Shown piece by piece: positions 26,768 to 37,710 of a stretch of DNA of 39,211 nucleotides. Position 1 is the first letter of the stretch, and the number at the start of each line of letters is the position of its first letter. The DNA is taken from positions 1-39,211 of the forward strand of contig JAGXKX010000008.1 in the NCBI GenBank assembly GCA_018335015.1, in the 5' to 3' direction. The stretch is from Candidatus Bipolaricaulota bacterium. GTDB taxonomy: Bacteria; Bipolaricaulota; Bipolaricaulia; M55B111. The notes beneath the pieces are model-generated. The model did no database searches. It was not told where the DNA came from and saw only the letters and a program-made list of their open reading frames with translations. Position numbers and translations under genes: made by a program.

Positions 26768-28554
26768 TGGCTAACTCAAAAAATCAGGATGAATTGAACA
26801 CGGCTACGAAAAAAAGACCGAAAAAAGAAGAGGATGAATTGACCGAAGGCGAAAAAATGACTGGCGCAAGAGCGGTCGTAAGAGGTCTCGAAGAACAGGG
26901 AGTCGAAGTAATATTTGGAATTATCGGGGGAGCAATAATGCCGATTTACGACGAGCTGGGTAAGTCGGATAAAATTCGCCACATTACGACAACTCACGAA
27001 CAGGGAGCGATACACGCCGCGGACGCTTACGCCAGAGTAACTGGTAAGCCAGGGGTAGTCTTTGCCACTAGTGGGCCGGGGGCGGCAAATCTAATGACCG
27101 GCGTTGCCAACGCCTACATGGATTCTTCGCCGGTAATATCCTTTACCGGGCAGGTTGCTACCCCGTTGATCGGACAGGATTCCTTCCAGGAAGTTGACGT
27201 AAGGGGAATGAGCGACCCGATAACCAAACATAACTACCTGGTTATGAATCCGGAAGATGTGCCTGAAACCATCAGGGAGAGCTTTCACCTCGCCCAGTCC
27301 GGCAGGCCGGGTCCGATTGTCGTGGATTTACCCAAGGACGTTCAAATGGGAGAATTTATCTGGGAAGAAGATAGCCAGGATGAGAAAGAATTCGAAGGGT
27401 ACGAAGTAGATCCCGAAGTTAATGAGCAGGATGTGGAAGACCTGGCGGATAACCTGCTGTTAGCTGAAAGACCGGTGGTATTGATTGGAGGGGGAATAGC
27501 CCAGGCTGGTGCGGAGACGGAACTAATGAACGTTGTAGAAGAACTGGAACTACCCGTGGCGAGCTCTCTCATGGGGCTGGGATGCGTGAATTCCCGAGAC
27601 CCCCATTTCATCGGGATGGTTGGGATGCACGGGTCCGGCCCGGCTAACAAAGCAATCGCGAAATCCGATCTCCTGCTGGCGGTTGGAACCAGACTGGACG
27701 ATAGAATAACGGGGAACGTCGAAGATTTCGCGCCGAACGCGGAAATCGCTCACGTCGATATAGATCCAGCCGAAATGGGCAAAATAGTACAACCCGATTT
27801 CCCGGTGATTGGAGACGCAAAGGAGGTTTTAACCTATCTACACGAACAGGTTGAGGGAAGAGGCCGTACAGAGGAAGAATGGTGGAATAAAATTGAAAGC
27901 TGGTTCGAGAAATACTCTATAGACGCGAAGAAGGACGACTCGGTCCTTAAACCGCAGGAAGTTGTCAGAGTATTGAGTGAACTGACGGACAATAACGAGA
28001 CCATAGTTACTACGGGGGTCGGGCAACATCAAATGTGGGCGGCTCAGCATTACGAATTTACCCATCCGAATCAACTTATAACGAGCGGTGGTCTCGGTAC
28101 TATGGGATTTGGATTCCCCGCTGCGATAGGCTCTCAGGTTGCTGCTCCCGATAAGCCCGTCGTTGCTGTGACGGGTGACGGGTCGTTTCAGATGAATATT
28201 CAGGAATTAACTACGGCGGTGCGGGAAAAGATTCCGATTACCGTCGTGATCCTGAGGAACGGTTCTCTCGGCATGGTTCGCCAGTGGCAGCAGCTTTTCT
28301 TTGATAACAGGCTGGTAGAAACGCTAATAGACGAAGGGACTCCTTCACTGGCAAAGGTCACGGAGGCTTACGGAGGAAAAGGAATCTCGGTGGCGGAAGA
28401 AGAAGGTCTCCGCCCTGCGTTGCAGGATGCGCTGAATTACGATAGAGGCCCGTCGGTGGTGGAGTGTTTCGTCGCTGAGGAAGAAAATGTGTTTCCTATG
28501 GTTCCGGCGGGTGCGGCAAATGAGAACTTCATCCTGGGTGAAGACGATGCCTAA
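26767..28554 (+). CDS. ilvB: Acetolactate synthase large subunit
   Basis: TGARAVVRGLEEQGVEVIFGIIGGAIMPIYDEL, HEQGAIHAADAYARVTGKPGV, GDGSFQMNIQELTTAVREKIPITVVILRN. Confidence 0.94.
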   Translation: MANSKNQDELNTATKKRPKKEEDELTEGEKMTGARAVVRGLEEQGVEVIFGIIGGAIMPIYDELGKSDKIRHITTTHEQGAIHAADAYARVTGKPGVVFATSGPGAANLMTGVANAYMDSSPVISFTGQVATPLIGQDSFQEVDVRGMSDPITKHNYLVMNPEDVPETIRESFHLAQSGRPGPIVVDLPKDVQMGEFIWEEDSQDEKEFEGYEVDPEVNEQDVEDLADNLLLAERPVVLIGGGIAQAGAETELMNVVEELELPVASSLMGLGCVNSRDPHFIGMVGMHGSGPANKAIAKSDLLLAVGTRLDDRITGNVEDFAPNAEIAHVDIDPAEMGKIVQPDFPVIGDAKEVLTYLHEQVEGRGRTEEEWWNKIESWFEKYSIDAKKDDSVLKPQEVVRVLSELTDNNETIVTTGVGQHQMWAAQHYEFTHPNQLITSGGLGTMGFGFPAAIGSQVAAPDKPVVAVTGDGSFQMNIQELTTAVREKIPITVVILRNGSLGMVRQWQQLFFDNRLVETLIDEGTPSLAKVTEAYGGKGISVAEEEGLRPALQDALNYDRGPSVVECFVAEEENVFPMVPAGAANENFILGEDDA

Positions 28555-29068
28555 ACCAAAAGAAAATCAACTTCACCCCTTGACGGCTTTAGTAAAAAAT
28601 AAGAGTGGCGTACTTTCCCGCCTGTCCGGATTATTTGCCCGAAGAGGGTTCAACATAGATAGTCTTGCGGTGGGGGAAACGACTGACCCCAGGTATTCGA
28701 GGATATCGATAATAGTAAAAGGTGACAGGGAGACTCTGGACCAGGTAGTGAAACAGCTTAACAAGCAGGTCGACGTAATTTCCGTGAAGGATCTATCCGA
28801 CAGGTCCCACGTGGAAAGAGAACTTTCGCTTATTAAGGTGCATGCAAGCACCGAAAACCGGAGCGAGATAATCGAACTGGCCGACATATTCAGGGCGAAG
28901 GTGGCGGACGTAGGTAAGGATTTCGTAATCGTGGAAGCTACCGGCAGTGCCGACAAGGTGGAAGCGCTGGAGGATTTACTGGAAGAGTTCGGCATTGAAG
29001 AGATTGCCAGAACGGGAAGAGTCGTCCTGGAACGGGCGGAGAAAAGGAAAGACGAGAAACCAGAATAA
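28547..29068 (+). CDS. ilvN: Acetolactate synthase small (regulatory) subunit
   Basis: [51 protein letters not shown] at 28547 overlaps the ilvB stop. Confidence 0.93.
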   Translation: MPKPKENQLHPLTALVKNKSGVLSRLSGLFARRGFNIDSLAVGETTDPRYSRISIIVKGDRETLDQVVKQLNKQVDVISVKDLSDRSHVERELSLIKVHASTENRSEIIELADIFRAKVADVGKDFVIVEATGSADKVEALEDLLEEFGIEEIARTGRVVLERAEKRKDEKPE

Positions 29069-29087
29069 CCTTAAAAAGGAGGATACT

Positions 29088-30074
29088 TTGTCAGCTACAG
29101 TTTACTACTCTGAGGACGCAGAAAAATCATATATTTCGGATAAGAAGGTTGCGATTATTGGTTATGGAAGTCAGGGAAGAGGACAAGCCCAGAATTTAAA
29201 CGATAGCGGCGTAGACGTAATTGTAGGGCTCAGAGAAGGTAGTTATTCTAGGGATAAAGCGAAAGACGATGGACTGAAAGTAGGGACCATTGAAGAAGCT
29301 GCAAAAGCCGGGGAAGTCGTCCAGATGTTAATTCCTGATAACGTCCAGCCCGAAGTTTACAGGAATAAGGTCGAACCCTACTTAAGTTCGGGCGATGCTC
29401 TATTCTTCTCCCACGGTTTCAATATACACTTCAACCAAATTCAACCACCCGATTACGTGGACGTGGTAATGGTAGCCCCGAAAGGTCCGGGTAACCTGGT
29501 CAGGCGGGTATACAAAGAAGGGGAAGGTGTTCCGGCTCTGCTGGCGATATACCAGGATTACACGGGGGAATCCAGAGACGTCGGCCTCGCTTACGCTCAC
29601 GGTCTTGGTGCTACTCGGGCCGGAGTAATTCTAACAACCTTCAAGGAGGAGACGGAGACCGATCTCTTTGGCGAACAGGCTGTCCTCTGCGGCGGTGTCA
29701 CGGAGCTAATAAAAGCCGGCTATGAGACGCTAACCGAGGAAGGGTACCAACCTGAGATCGCCTATTTCGAAGTTTTAAACGAACTGAAGCTGATTGTAGA
29801 CCTGATCTACGAAGGTGGGTTGACGGAAATGAGGAGATCCATCAGCGATACGGCCGAGTACGGTGACCTTACGAGGGGAAAAAGGGTAATCGGGGAGGAA
29901 AGCAGGAAGGCGATGAAAGAACTTTTAAAAGAAGTTAAGTCAGGAGAGTTCGCCCGGGAATGGATAACGGAAAACAAGGCAAATAGACCGCAATTTACCC
30001 GACTACAGGAGATGGACGAAAACCACGAAATCGAAGACGTCGGGCGAAAATTAAGAGAAATGATTACACGATAG
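29088..30074 (+). CDS. ilvC: Ketol-acid reductoisomerase
   Basis: [68 protein letters not shown] start at 29088 after AAAGGAGG; the track start at 28947 lies inside ilvN. Confidence 0.93.
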   Translation: MSATVYYSEDAEKSYISDKKVAIIGYGSQGRGQAQNLNDSGVDVIVGLREGSYSRDKAKDDGLKVGTIEEAAKAGEVVQMLIPDNVQPEVYRNKVEPYLSSGDALFFSHGFNIHFNQIQPPDYVDVVMVAPKGPGNLVRRVYKEGEGVPALLAIYQDYTGESRDVGLAYAHGLGATRAGVILTTFKEETETDLFGEQAVLCGGVTELIKAGYETLTEEGYQPEIAYFEVLNELKLIVDLIYEGGLTEMRRSISDTAEYGDLTRGKRVIGEESRKAMKELLKEVKSGEFAREWITENKANRPQFTRLQEMDENHEIEDVGRKLREMITR

Positions 30075-30086
30075 GGGAATTTCAAA

Positions 30087-31631
30087 ATGGAAGGTGGAAA
30101 GGTAGAAATATTTGATACTACCCTGAGAGACGGCGAACAAACTCCCGGTTTGAGTTTCCCTCTGGCGGAAAAGCTTGAAATTGCCCGGGAGCTGGATCAA
30201 CTCGGGGTTGACGTTATCGAAGCGGGGTTTCCGGCGAGTTCCAAGGAAGAAATGGAGTGCGTTGAGGAAATCGTTCGAGCAGTGGAAACACCAGTATGCG
30301 GTCTGGCGAGGATTAAGGAAAGAGACTTAAAACCGGCGTTCGACTCCGGAGTGGAGGTAGTCCACGTCTTTGCGTCAACGTCGGAAATTCAGATGAAGAA
30401 ATCGATGAAAATGACACGGGACGAGGTGCTCGAGCAGTCCGTTGATATAGTGTCGGTGGTTAAAGAAGCGGGAAAAACATGTCTCTATAGCCCCATGGAC
30501 GCTTCTCGGACCGAAGAGGATTACCTCCTGGAGATCAGTAGAGCGGTTGAAGAGGCCGGAGCCGACATGATAAATATACCGGATACTGTCGGAGTAGCCC
30601 TGCCCGATCAGGTCAGGGGTATGGTTACGGCAGTCAATAATGAAGTAGAGATACCTCTCAGCGTCCACTGCCATGACGATTACGGACTGGCTGTAGCGAG
30701 CTCTATAGCGGGAGTAAGAGGGGGAGCCAAGCAGGTTCAGGTAACGATAAACGGTCTCGGTGAAAGGGCGGGAAATGCTTCCCTCGAAGAGACTGTTATG
30801 AACGTGGAAAGGATGGATACATTTCATACCGGGATAGAGAAGGAAGGACTCTTTAAGGCTTCCAAGCTGGTTGAGAGATTGAGCGGAATCCAGTTACCCC
30901 CAACTAAGCCGGTCGTAGGTAGAAACGCGTTTTCTCACGAAAGTGGTATCCACGCAGCGGGAATGGTCGAGGATAAGAGCACTTTTGAACCGGAGTTGAT
31001 GAATCCCGAAACGGTGGGTCACAGGAGACGGTTCATCGTCGGCAAACACGCTGGAAGGCAGGGCCTGGAAAAAGTACTCTCCGAGGCTGGTCTGGAGCCT
31101 AATGAATCGGAAATAAACCAGATATTGAAAAAGGTAAAATCGATAAGCAGCAACGGCAAGAAACTTTCGGAAGCCGACCTTTACGCTATCGCGGAAACCG
31201 AACTTGGAAGACCGACGGGAAAGGAGCTCGTGGAACTGGATCAGGTCTTCGTGATGACCGGCGACAACGCGACCCCTACTGCTACTATCACGGCCAAGGT
31301 TGAAGGGGAAGAAAGAACGGAATCCGGTAACGGAGTTGGGCCTATAGATGCAGTCTTTAGCGCGATGAAGAGTATTATAGGGGAGAAAAAACAGATAGAA
31401 ATCTCCGAATTTCGAATTGACGCTATTACTGGAGGTAGTGATGCGGTAGCAAACGTGGTAGTTGCACTCGAAGACGAGAGGGGCACTGCAGCAGAAGCTA
31501 GAGGTACGGGGGACGATATAGTAATTGCCAGCGTGGAAGCACTATTAAACGCGGTCAATCTCCTTGCGAGAAAGGACGATGCGGAACGGGATATAAGTAA
31601 GAAGGTCAAGAACCTTGAGACAGAGAGATGA
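30087..31631 (+). CDS. leuA: 2-isopropylmalate synthase
   Basis: FDTTLRDGEQTPGLSFPLAEKLEIA, SVHCHDDYGLAVASSIAGVRGGAKQVQVTINGLGERAGNASLEE; C-terminal regulatory domain. Confidence 0.9.
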   Translation: MEGGKVEIFDTTLRDGEQTPGLSFPLAEKLEIARELDQLGVDVIEAGFPASSKEEMECVEEIVRAVETPVCGLARIKERDLKPAFDSGVEVVHVFASTSEIQMKKSMKMTRDEVLEQSVDIVSVVKEAGKTCLYSPMDASRTEEDYLLEISRAVEEAGADMINIPDTVGVALPDQVRGMVTAVNNEVEIPLSVHCHDDYGLAVASSIAGVRGGAKQVQVTINGLGERAGNASLEETVMNVERMDTFHTGIEKEGLFKASKLVERLSGIQLPPTKPVVGRNAFSHESGIHAAGMVEDKSTFEPELMNPETVGHRRRFIVGKHAGRQGLEKVLSEAGLEPNESEINQILKKVKSISSNGKKLSEADLYAIAETELGRPTGKELVELDQVFVMTGDNATPTATITAKVEGEERTESGNGVGPIDAVFSAMKSIIGEKKQIEISEFRIDAITGGSDAVANVVVALEDERGTAAEARGTGDDIVIASVEALLNAVNLLARKDDAERDISKKVKNLETER

Positions 31632-31733
31632 AATAAGGTGTGGAATGTTCCTGGTTCAGAAGATTTCCTTCAGACAAAGATCGAAAAGAACTAAATAAAC
31701 GACTAAGGGCTAAAATAAGAAAAGGTGAAATAG

Positions 31734-32714
31734 ATGAAAAACGTTGCTGTAATACCGGGAGACGGAGTTGGACCGGAGGTAGTGGAGGCGGCAATGGAGG
31801 TACTGAAGGAGTTACCGGTCGGCCTCGAATTCGCTAAATACAATGCCGGTGATGCTGTCCTGGCCGATAGAGGAACTGCTTTACCCGAAGAGACTCTAGA
31901 AGCAGCCCGGGAAGCGGACGCTGTTTTACTCGGTGCTGTGGGTGATAGTGCCGCCGACGTGGTTATAAGATTAAGACAGGAACTGGATACCTACGTCAAC
32001 CTCAGACCGATAAAGGCATATTCCGGAGTAGATTGTGTGGATCCCGAAGCGGATCTGGTTATCGTAAGAGAAAATACTGAGTGCCTGTACGCGGGGATAG
32101 AAAACGAAATAGTTCCGGGAGTTACTACTGCCACGAGAGTGATCTCCGAAGAGGCGAGCAAAAAAATTGCGGGATACGCTTTCGAATACGCGGAAGCGGA
32201 AGGCAGACCTCTGGTAAGCGCGATTCACAAGAACAACGTTCTGCCCGTAACCGGGGGGCAATTTCTAAAATCAGTTGAAGAGGTTTCTAGAGGATCCGAC
32301 GTCGAATACGAGGATATACTCGTCGACGCGGCCGCGCTGTACCTCGTAAAGGAGCCTTCGAGGTTCGAAGTCGTCCTCACAACCAACCTGTTTGGTGATA
32401 TCCTTTCCGACCTTGCCGCGGGATTAATTGGCGGATTGGGCTTGTCACCTTCGGCCAATATTGGAGATGAACACGGCCTGTTCGAGCCCGTACACGGAAC
32501 TGCCCCGGATATCGCCGGCAAGGGAGTGGTAAATCCTACCGCGGCAATTCTTTCCGCCGGTTATATGCTTAATTTCCTGGGGGAGCCCGATCAGGCAAAA
32601 AAACTGGAAAATGCGGTGGAGAGAACGCTTGCGGCGGGAGACACGACTCCCGATCTGGGAGGTAGTATGGATACTATGGAAATGGCAAGAGCGGTTTCGG
32701 GGAGGGTTGATTAG
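31734..32714 (+). CDS. leuB: 3-isopropylmalate dehydrogenase
   Basis: [82 protein letters not shown]. Confidence 0.85.
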   Translation: MKNVAVIPGDGVGPEVVEAAMEVLKELPVGLEFAKYNAGDAVLADRGTALPEETLEAAREADAVLLGAVGDSAADVVIRLRQELDTYVNLRPIKAYSGVDCVDPEADLVIVRENTECLYAGIENEIVPGVTTATRVISEEASKKIAGYAFEYAEAEGRPLVSAIHKNNVLPVTGGQFLKSVEEVSRGSDVEYEDILVDAAALYLVKEPSRFEVVLTTNLFGDILSDLAAGLIGGLGLSPSANIGDEHGLFEPVHGTAPDIAGKGVVNPTAAILSAGYMLNFLGEPDQAKKLENAVERTLAAGDTTPDLGGSMDTMEMARAVSGRVD

Positions 32715-32716
32715 CG

Positions 32717-34312
32717 ATGACCGAGCAGGACGTATTAGTTTTTGATACTACCTTGAGGGACGGTTCCCAGGGCAGGGATATAAATTTCTCGCTGGAGGAT
32801 AAAAAGAAAGTCGCCGTCCGACTGGACGACCTGGGAGTTGATTACATCGAAGCGGGCTGGGTGCCGAGCAATCCAAAGGATACGAAGTTCTTTCAGGAAT
32901 TCGATCAGGAAGACCTGGAGGATGCAAGGCTTGTAGCGCTTAGCAGTACCAGAAGGCCCGATACGGCTCCAGGCGAGGATAAGAACCTACTGGGGTTGAT
33001 TGACTCCGGAACTCCGGTTGTCGGAGTGGTAGGGAAAAGCTGGCGCCTCCACGTGGACGAAGTTCTTGGGGTCTCGTCTGAGGAGAACCTGAGGATGATT
33101 GCCGATTCCGTAACCTATCTTCGCGACCACGGGAGGGAGGTGCTCTACGACGCCGAGCACTTTTTCGACGGGTTTAAGGACGATCCTGATTATGCCTTCG
33201 AAACACTCAAAGCCGCCGAAAAAGCAGGGGCGGACATTATCTGCCTCTGCGATACCAATGGTGGAACTACTCCCGCCGAGGTCGGGGAAATAGTTGGTCG
33301 TGTTCGCAAAGTCGTTGACTCGCAGCTTTCTGTTCACGCTCACGACGACACGGGATTGGCAGTAGCGAACTCCCTCCTGGCAGTTGAGGCCGGGGCCGAA
33401 GTGGTACAGGGGACGATAAACGGTTACGGGGAAAGAGTTGGTAACGCGGACTTATGTACACTGATACCGGATCTGGTGCTGAAAAAGGGGTTAAAGTGCT
33501 TAAAATCGGAAGATAGCCTGAAGGATCTAACCTCCGTATCACGGTTCGTTTCGGAAATAGCAAACAAACCGCCCGAGAAGAGAGCACCATTTGTGGGGGT
33601 AAATGCCTTTAGCCATAAAGCCGGACTTCACGTGGATGCCGTACTGAAACAACCGGGGACTTTTGAGCACGTTTCGCCTGATGCTGTCGGTAATGAGCGA
33701 AGATTTCTTGTATCAGAACTTTCGGGTGGCAGTACCGTAGAGCGGAAGCTAAAGAGTGTAGGCGTCGATATGGAAAAGGAGGGAGGTACTCACAAAGAGG
33801 TGCTGGAGAACATAAAGAAACTGGAGGAAGATGGCTACCAGTTCGAGAACGCCGACGCTTCTTTTGCTCTGCTGGCAAAGAGGGTTCAGGGAGAATTACC
33901 GGAGTTTTTCGAGGTCCTCGAATACGAAATACTAACCACCAGGGTAGACGGGGAAGAGCCTACCGCAAAGGCCAGCGTGAAACTCAGAGTGGACGGAGAA
34001 GTCAGAGACGCAATAGAAAGAGGGCACGGGCCCGTGGACGCCCTCGACAACGCATTTCACAGGTGTCTCAATAGCTTCTACCACTCTATCGAGAATATGA
34101 AGTTGACGAATTATAAAGTCAGAATCCTCGAAAGTTACCGGGGAACTGCTGCCGTGCCGCGCGTCATGATCGAAATGACGGACGGGGGAAAGACCTGGAA
34201 TACTATTGGAGTTTCCGAAGACGTCATAGAGGCAAGCTGGGAGGCGCTGCGTGACGGTTACATCTACGGACTGCTTAGCGAACGGACGGAAGTTACCGGT
34301 CACGTGGATTGA
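32717..34312 (+). CDS. cimA: (R)-citramalate synthase
   Basis: FDTTLRDGSQGRDINFSLEDKKKVAVRLDDLGVDYIEAGWVPSNPKDTKFF, DAEHFFDGFKDDPDYAFETLKAAEKAGADIICLCDTNGGT. Confidence 0.88.
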   Translation: MTEQDVLVFDTTLRDGSQGRDINFSLEDKKKVAVRLDDLGVDYIEAGWVPSNPKDTKFFQEFDQEDLEDARLVALSSTRRPDTAPGEDKNLLGLIDSGTPVVGVVGKSWRLHVDEVLGVSSEENLRMIADSVTYLRDHGREVLYDAEHFFDGFKDDPDYAFETLKAAEKAGADIICLCDTNGGTTPAEVGEIVGRVRKVVDSQLSVHAHDDTGLAVANSLLAVEAGAEVVQGTINGYGERVGNADLCTLIPDLVLKKGLKCLKSEDSLKDLTSVSRFVSEIANKPPEKRAPFVGVNAFSHKAGLHVDAVLKQPGTFEHVSPDAVGNERRFLVSELSGGSTVERKLKSVGVDMEKEGGTHKEVLENIKKLEEDGYQFENADASFALLAKRVQGELPEFFEVLEYEILTTRVDGEEPTAKASVKLRVDGEVRDAIERGHGPVDALDNAFHRCLNSFYHSIENMKLTNYKVRILESYRGTAAVPRVMIEMTDGGKTWNTIGVSEDVIEASWEALRDGYIYGLLSERTEVTGHVD

Positions 34313-35187
34313 GATATCCTGGTTCCAGTCTCTTCTGTCCCGGTGATTTTACCGAACTCCTCCTTTACCTGGAGCGCAAGTTCACCCGGTTCCCCGTCGC
34401 CTATTTTTCGACCATCTATCTCCGCTACGGGAGCAACCTCGGCGGCGGTACCCGAGAGGAAAACTTCGTCCGCTGTGAGGACCTCTGCCAGCCCCAGATT
34501 TTCCTCCTTGACCTGGTAACCGAGATCATTCAGGAGATCAATAACTACGTCCCGGGTGATTCCCGGTAAGTTATTTATTACCGGTGGAGTGTAAACCGCG
34601 TTCTTACGGTAGACGAAAACGTTGTCGGCGCCACCTTCGGATACGTTTCCGTTCGTATCGAGCATTAATGCCTCGTCGGCTCCCCAGGTGTTTGCCTGCA
34701 TTAGAGCGAGAACGTTAGTCAGATAATTTAGGTGTTTGACCGTCGGTGGTAGACCGTCTTTTGGTTGGTTACGGATGGTGGTAGTTAACAGGTTTAGCCC
34801 CTCTTCGTAAAGTTCGGGTCCGTAAAGAGCTTCCCATTCTTTGGAAATTATTATGACCGACGGGTCGGTACAGGACTCGATATCGATTCCGAGAGAACCT
34901 GTGCCCCGGGTAACGACCGGTCGGATGTAAGCTTCCTCAAACCCGTTGACTCTGAGAGTTTCAAGAATCTTCTCTTCCATTTCATCTCGGTCAAGAGGAA
35001 TCTCCAGTTTTATTGCTCTGGCGCTCCTGTATAATCTGTCCAGGTGTTCGTCCAGCTTGAACACGTAGCCGTCGTAAGCCCTGATCCCTTCAAATACGCC
35101 GTCTCCGTAAAGAAGCCCGTGGTCAAACACACTAATTTTTGCTTCGTCTTCCGGAACAAATTCCCCGTCGAGATAGATTTTTGCCAT
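34300..35187 (-). CDS. ilvE: Branched-chain amino acid aminotransferase
   Basis: YLDGEFVPEDEAKISVFDHGLLYGDGVFEGIRAYDGYVFKLDEHLDRL, NYLTNVLALMQAN, EVFLSGTAAEVAPV. Converges with and overlaps the cimA stop by 13 bp. Confidence 0.93.
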   Translation of the reverse strand: MAKIYLDGEFVPEDEAKISVFDHGLLYGDGVFEGIRAYDGYVFKLDEHLDRLYRSARAIKLEIPLDRDEMEEKILETLRVNGFEEAYIRPVVTRGTGSLGIDIESCTDPSVIIISKEWEALYGPELYEEGLNLLTTTIRNQPKDGLPPTVKHLNYLTNVLALMQANTWGADEALMLDTNGNVSEGGADNVFVYRKNAVYTPPVINNLPGITRDVVIDLLNDLGYQVKEENLGLAEVLTADEVFLSGTAAEVAPVAEIDGRKIGDGEPGELALQVKEEFGKITGTEETGTRISQST

Positions 35188-35280
35188 TTTCCCTCCTTTA
35201 GAAAGAATAGGTTCTTAGTTCTTCTAACACTGTCGTATATGCTCGCGGAATCCTTATTTGCCCCTTCCTTTGATGAGAAA

Positions 35281-36666
35281 TTAGCTCTCTGTTTCTTCGT
35301 AACCCTTCAATATAAGGCTGGTTTCTGTGGTCTGAACTTCTTCCATGTTCCGAAATTCCTCGATCAGATCGTTTAATTGCTGAACTGAGCCGGACTCCAG
35401 GTGAGCCTGGATATCCTTGTCACCCGTCAGCTCGTAGACGGTATCCACTTCTTCGAACGAGGCAATTTTTCGGGTTGCTCGAGTCGTATAAGAAGCACTA
35501 TTCAGGGAGAAAGAAATCAATGCCTCCACTTTAGCGGGTATCCTGCTCTTTATATCGAGTTCCAGGATGTCGTCCGCTATCTCCAGGAGGTCGATGTCGG
35601 TAAATCTTGTTTTGCCGTCCGACGCGGAATCCTTTACCCTGGAGACTATTTCCTGGAGTTGATTCTCGCCGGGCTCGATCCCCATTTCGTTTAGCCGGTC
35701 TTTTACTGCGGCCTTTCCGGTATACTTATCGATGATTATTTCGCGTTGCTTGTGGACTATTTCCGGAGGAATTGCCTCGTATGTTTCCGGGTTTTCGAGT
35801 ACCGCCTTCGTGTGGAGCCCCGACTTGTGAGCAAAGGCGTGTTCACCGACGATCGGTTCTATTTCAGAGTTAAACAACCCGGATGCTTTTTCGACCGTCC
35901 GCGATATTTCGGGTAACATCTCGAGTTTCCAGTCTTTATCTACCTCGTATAGTCTGGATAAAGCGACTACGACCGGCGCCAGCGGTGCTATTCCCGTTCT
36001 TTCTCCCAGTCCGTTGACCGTTACGTCAATTAGGTAGGCCCCCGACCCGAAGCCCGATAGTGAATTTGCCACCGCCATTCCGTAGTCGTTATGGCAATGA
36101 GTGTGGACGGGGACGTTAATTCTACGCACGACGTCCTCGATGAGCTTTCCGTAAGAGAAAGGGGTCGAGGTCCCTACAGTATCGGCGATACTTATCCTGT
36201 CGGCTCCGGCTTCTGTCGCGGTGACGATTGCTTCTTCGAGGTATCCAGGATCCGTTCTGGTCGCGTCCTCCGGGGTAAAACGGACTTTAAGATCCCGGTC
36301 TCTAGCATAGGAAACTGACTCCCGTATCTTTTCGAGGGCGCCGGTTCGATCTATGTGGAGCTTGTGTTCAAGGCTGAGCTGGGAGGTTCCCAGAAAGATC
36401 CCGACCCAGTCTACATTGACCTCGGAGGCCATGTCAATATCCTCTTTTAGAGCTCTGGAATGGGCCATAGTTTCGGCTTTGAGATCGTCCTTGGCTATGA
36501 TCCGGCAGGCCTCTTCGATGTCGTCTGATACCACGGGATGTCCGAGTTCGATAATGTCTACCCCAAACTCGTCAAGCTGGAGAGCTATCTCTTTCTTTTC
36601 TTCGATTGAAAACGAAACACCGGGCGTCTGCTCGCCTTCTCTAAGAGTAGTGTCAAGTAGTTGCAT
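35281..36666 (-). CDS. Homocitrate synthase-like (DRE-TIM metallolyase)
   Basis: LLDTTLREGEQTPGVSFSIEEKKEIALQLDEFGVDIIELGHP, VHTHCHNDYGMAVANSL, GEHAFAHKSGLHTKAVL. Clustered with lysK-like and hicDH-like genes. Confidence 0.8.
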   Translation of the reverse strand: MQLLDTTLREGEQTPGVSFSIEEKKEIALQLDEFGVDIIELGHPVVSDDIEEACRIIAKDDLKAETMAHSRALKEDIDMASEVNVDWVGIFLGTSQLSLEHKLHIDRTGALEKIRESVSYARDRDLKVRFTPEDATRTDPGYLEEAIVTATEAGADRISIADTVGTSTPFSYGKLIEDVVRRINVPVHTHCHNDYGMAVANSLSGFGSGAYLIDVTVNGLGERTGIAPLAPVVVALSRLYEVDKDWKLEMLPEISRTVEKASGLFNSEIEPIVGEHAFAHKSGLHTKAVLENPETYEAIPPEIVHKQREIIIDKYTGKAAVKDRLNEMGIEPGENQLQEIVSRVKDSASDGKTRFTDIDLLEIADDILELDIKSRIPAKVEALISFSLNSASYTTRATRKIASFEEVDTVYELTGDKDIQAHLESGSVQQLNDLIEEFRNMEEVQTTETSLILKGYEETES

Positions 36667-36667
36667 T

Positions 36668-37705
36668 TTAACTTCCCCCAGATTCTTCTAGTTTGTTCAA
36701 GGCTACCACTAAAACTTCTCGGGCGCGGGATAGTTCCTCCAGCTCGAGGTGTTCGTCTGGCGTATGGTCCAAGGAAGAATCGCCGGGACCATAAGCGATT
36801 ATCGGAACCTCCCAGGTTTCCGCAAGTATATTCATGTCGGCGGTTCCCGTCTTTAGCTTGAAGCTTGGCTTACCGCCGACTTCTCTTATTCCGCCGATAA
36901 ATGCGCTAACAAGCCGCGATCTCTTCGACGACCTCACCGCTGGTATATGCCTGGTCGTCTCCACGGAGGCCTGACCACCATGGTTTCTGATAAACTCGCG
37001 CAGTTCCTCCCGATTGAAGTCGGTGCTGGTTCTAATGTCCAGCGTCATGTCAACGGTGTCCCGGAAAGGTTCGTTTTCTGTCACGATATCGGTGAGGCGA
37101 ACGTCGGTGCTATTGTAGCCAGACGAGGTGGAGTCAAAAGTATTTCTGAGCTGGTGGAAAAACGACACAGCCTCTTCTGCGGGAAGAGGCGTCTTCTCAC
37201 CTCTGTGGGTTTTTGAGACTGACTGAGAATAAGATAGCCGAATAGAGCCCCGGTAACCGAGAGTAATTCCGTCCCAGCTGCTTGGTTCCCCGACTACTAC
37301 GTAGTCAGGTGACATGTCCTCCCGGACTGCGTAGGCTCCCTTTGAACTCGTCTCCTCTTCAACCACGCCGACGACGGAAACTTCGACATCGCTGGAATTG
37401 GCGAACTGACTGCCGGCTCCGATAAACGCTGCCAGGGCGCTTTTTGCATCCACAGCACCTCTACCGTATATATTGCCACCGGATTTCCTGACCGGTATTT
37501 CCCCCTCTACTGTATCCAGGTGGCCCAGAAGCAGAACTTGCGTACTTCCTTTTCCTATTCTACCGATCAAATTTCCCGTCTCGTCTTGTTTCGTATGGTA
37601 TCCCAGCCCTTCCATGACCGGTTGGAGAAAGTCAACTAATTTCTCTTCCTTGCCGGATGGGCTGTAAATCTCCAGCATTTTTCGCAATAGTCTTTTCGTG
37701 TTCAT
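36668..37705 (-). CDS. M20 peptidase, LysK-like ([LysW]-lysine/ornithine hydrolase)
   Basis: LLLGHLDTVEG, GRGAVDAKSALAAFIGA, VVGEPSSWDGITLGYRG, FKLKTGTADMNILAETWEVPIIAYGPGDSSLDHTPDEHLE. Confidence 0.82.
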   Translation of the reverse strand: MNTKRLLRKMLEIYSPSGKEEKLVDFLQPVMEGLGYHTKQDETGNLIGRIGKGSTQVLLLGHLDTVEGEIPVRKSGGNIYGRGAVDAKSALAAFIGAGSQFANSSDVEVSVVGVVEEETSSKGAYAVREDMSPDYVVVGEPSSWDGITLGYRGSIRLSYSQSVSKTHRGEKTPLPAEEAVSFFHQLRNTFDSTSSGYNSTDVRLTDIVTENEPFRDTVDMTLDIRTSTDFNREELREFIRNHGGQASVETTRHIPAVRSSKRSRLVSAFIGGIREVGGKPSFKLKTGTADMNILAETWEVPIIAYGPGDSSLDHTPDEHLELEELSRAREVLVVALNKLEESGGS

Positions 37706-37710
37706 CATAG

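Noticed and set aside
31640-31837. 65-aa ORF between leuA and leuB (MECSWFRRFPSDKDRKELNKRLRAKIRKGEIDE...)
   Set aside because: Its second half is just an out-of-frame reading of the leuB start and no Shine-Dalgarno or family was recognised; the first part is only weakly protein-like.
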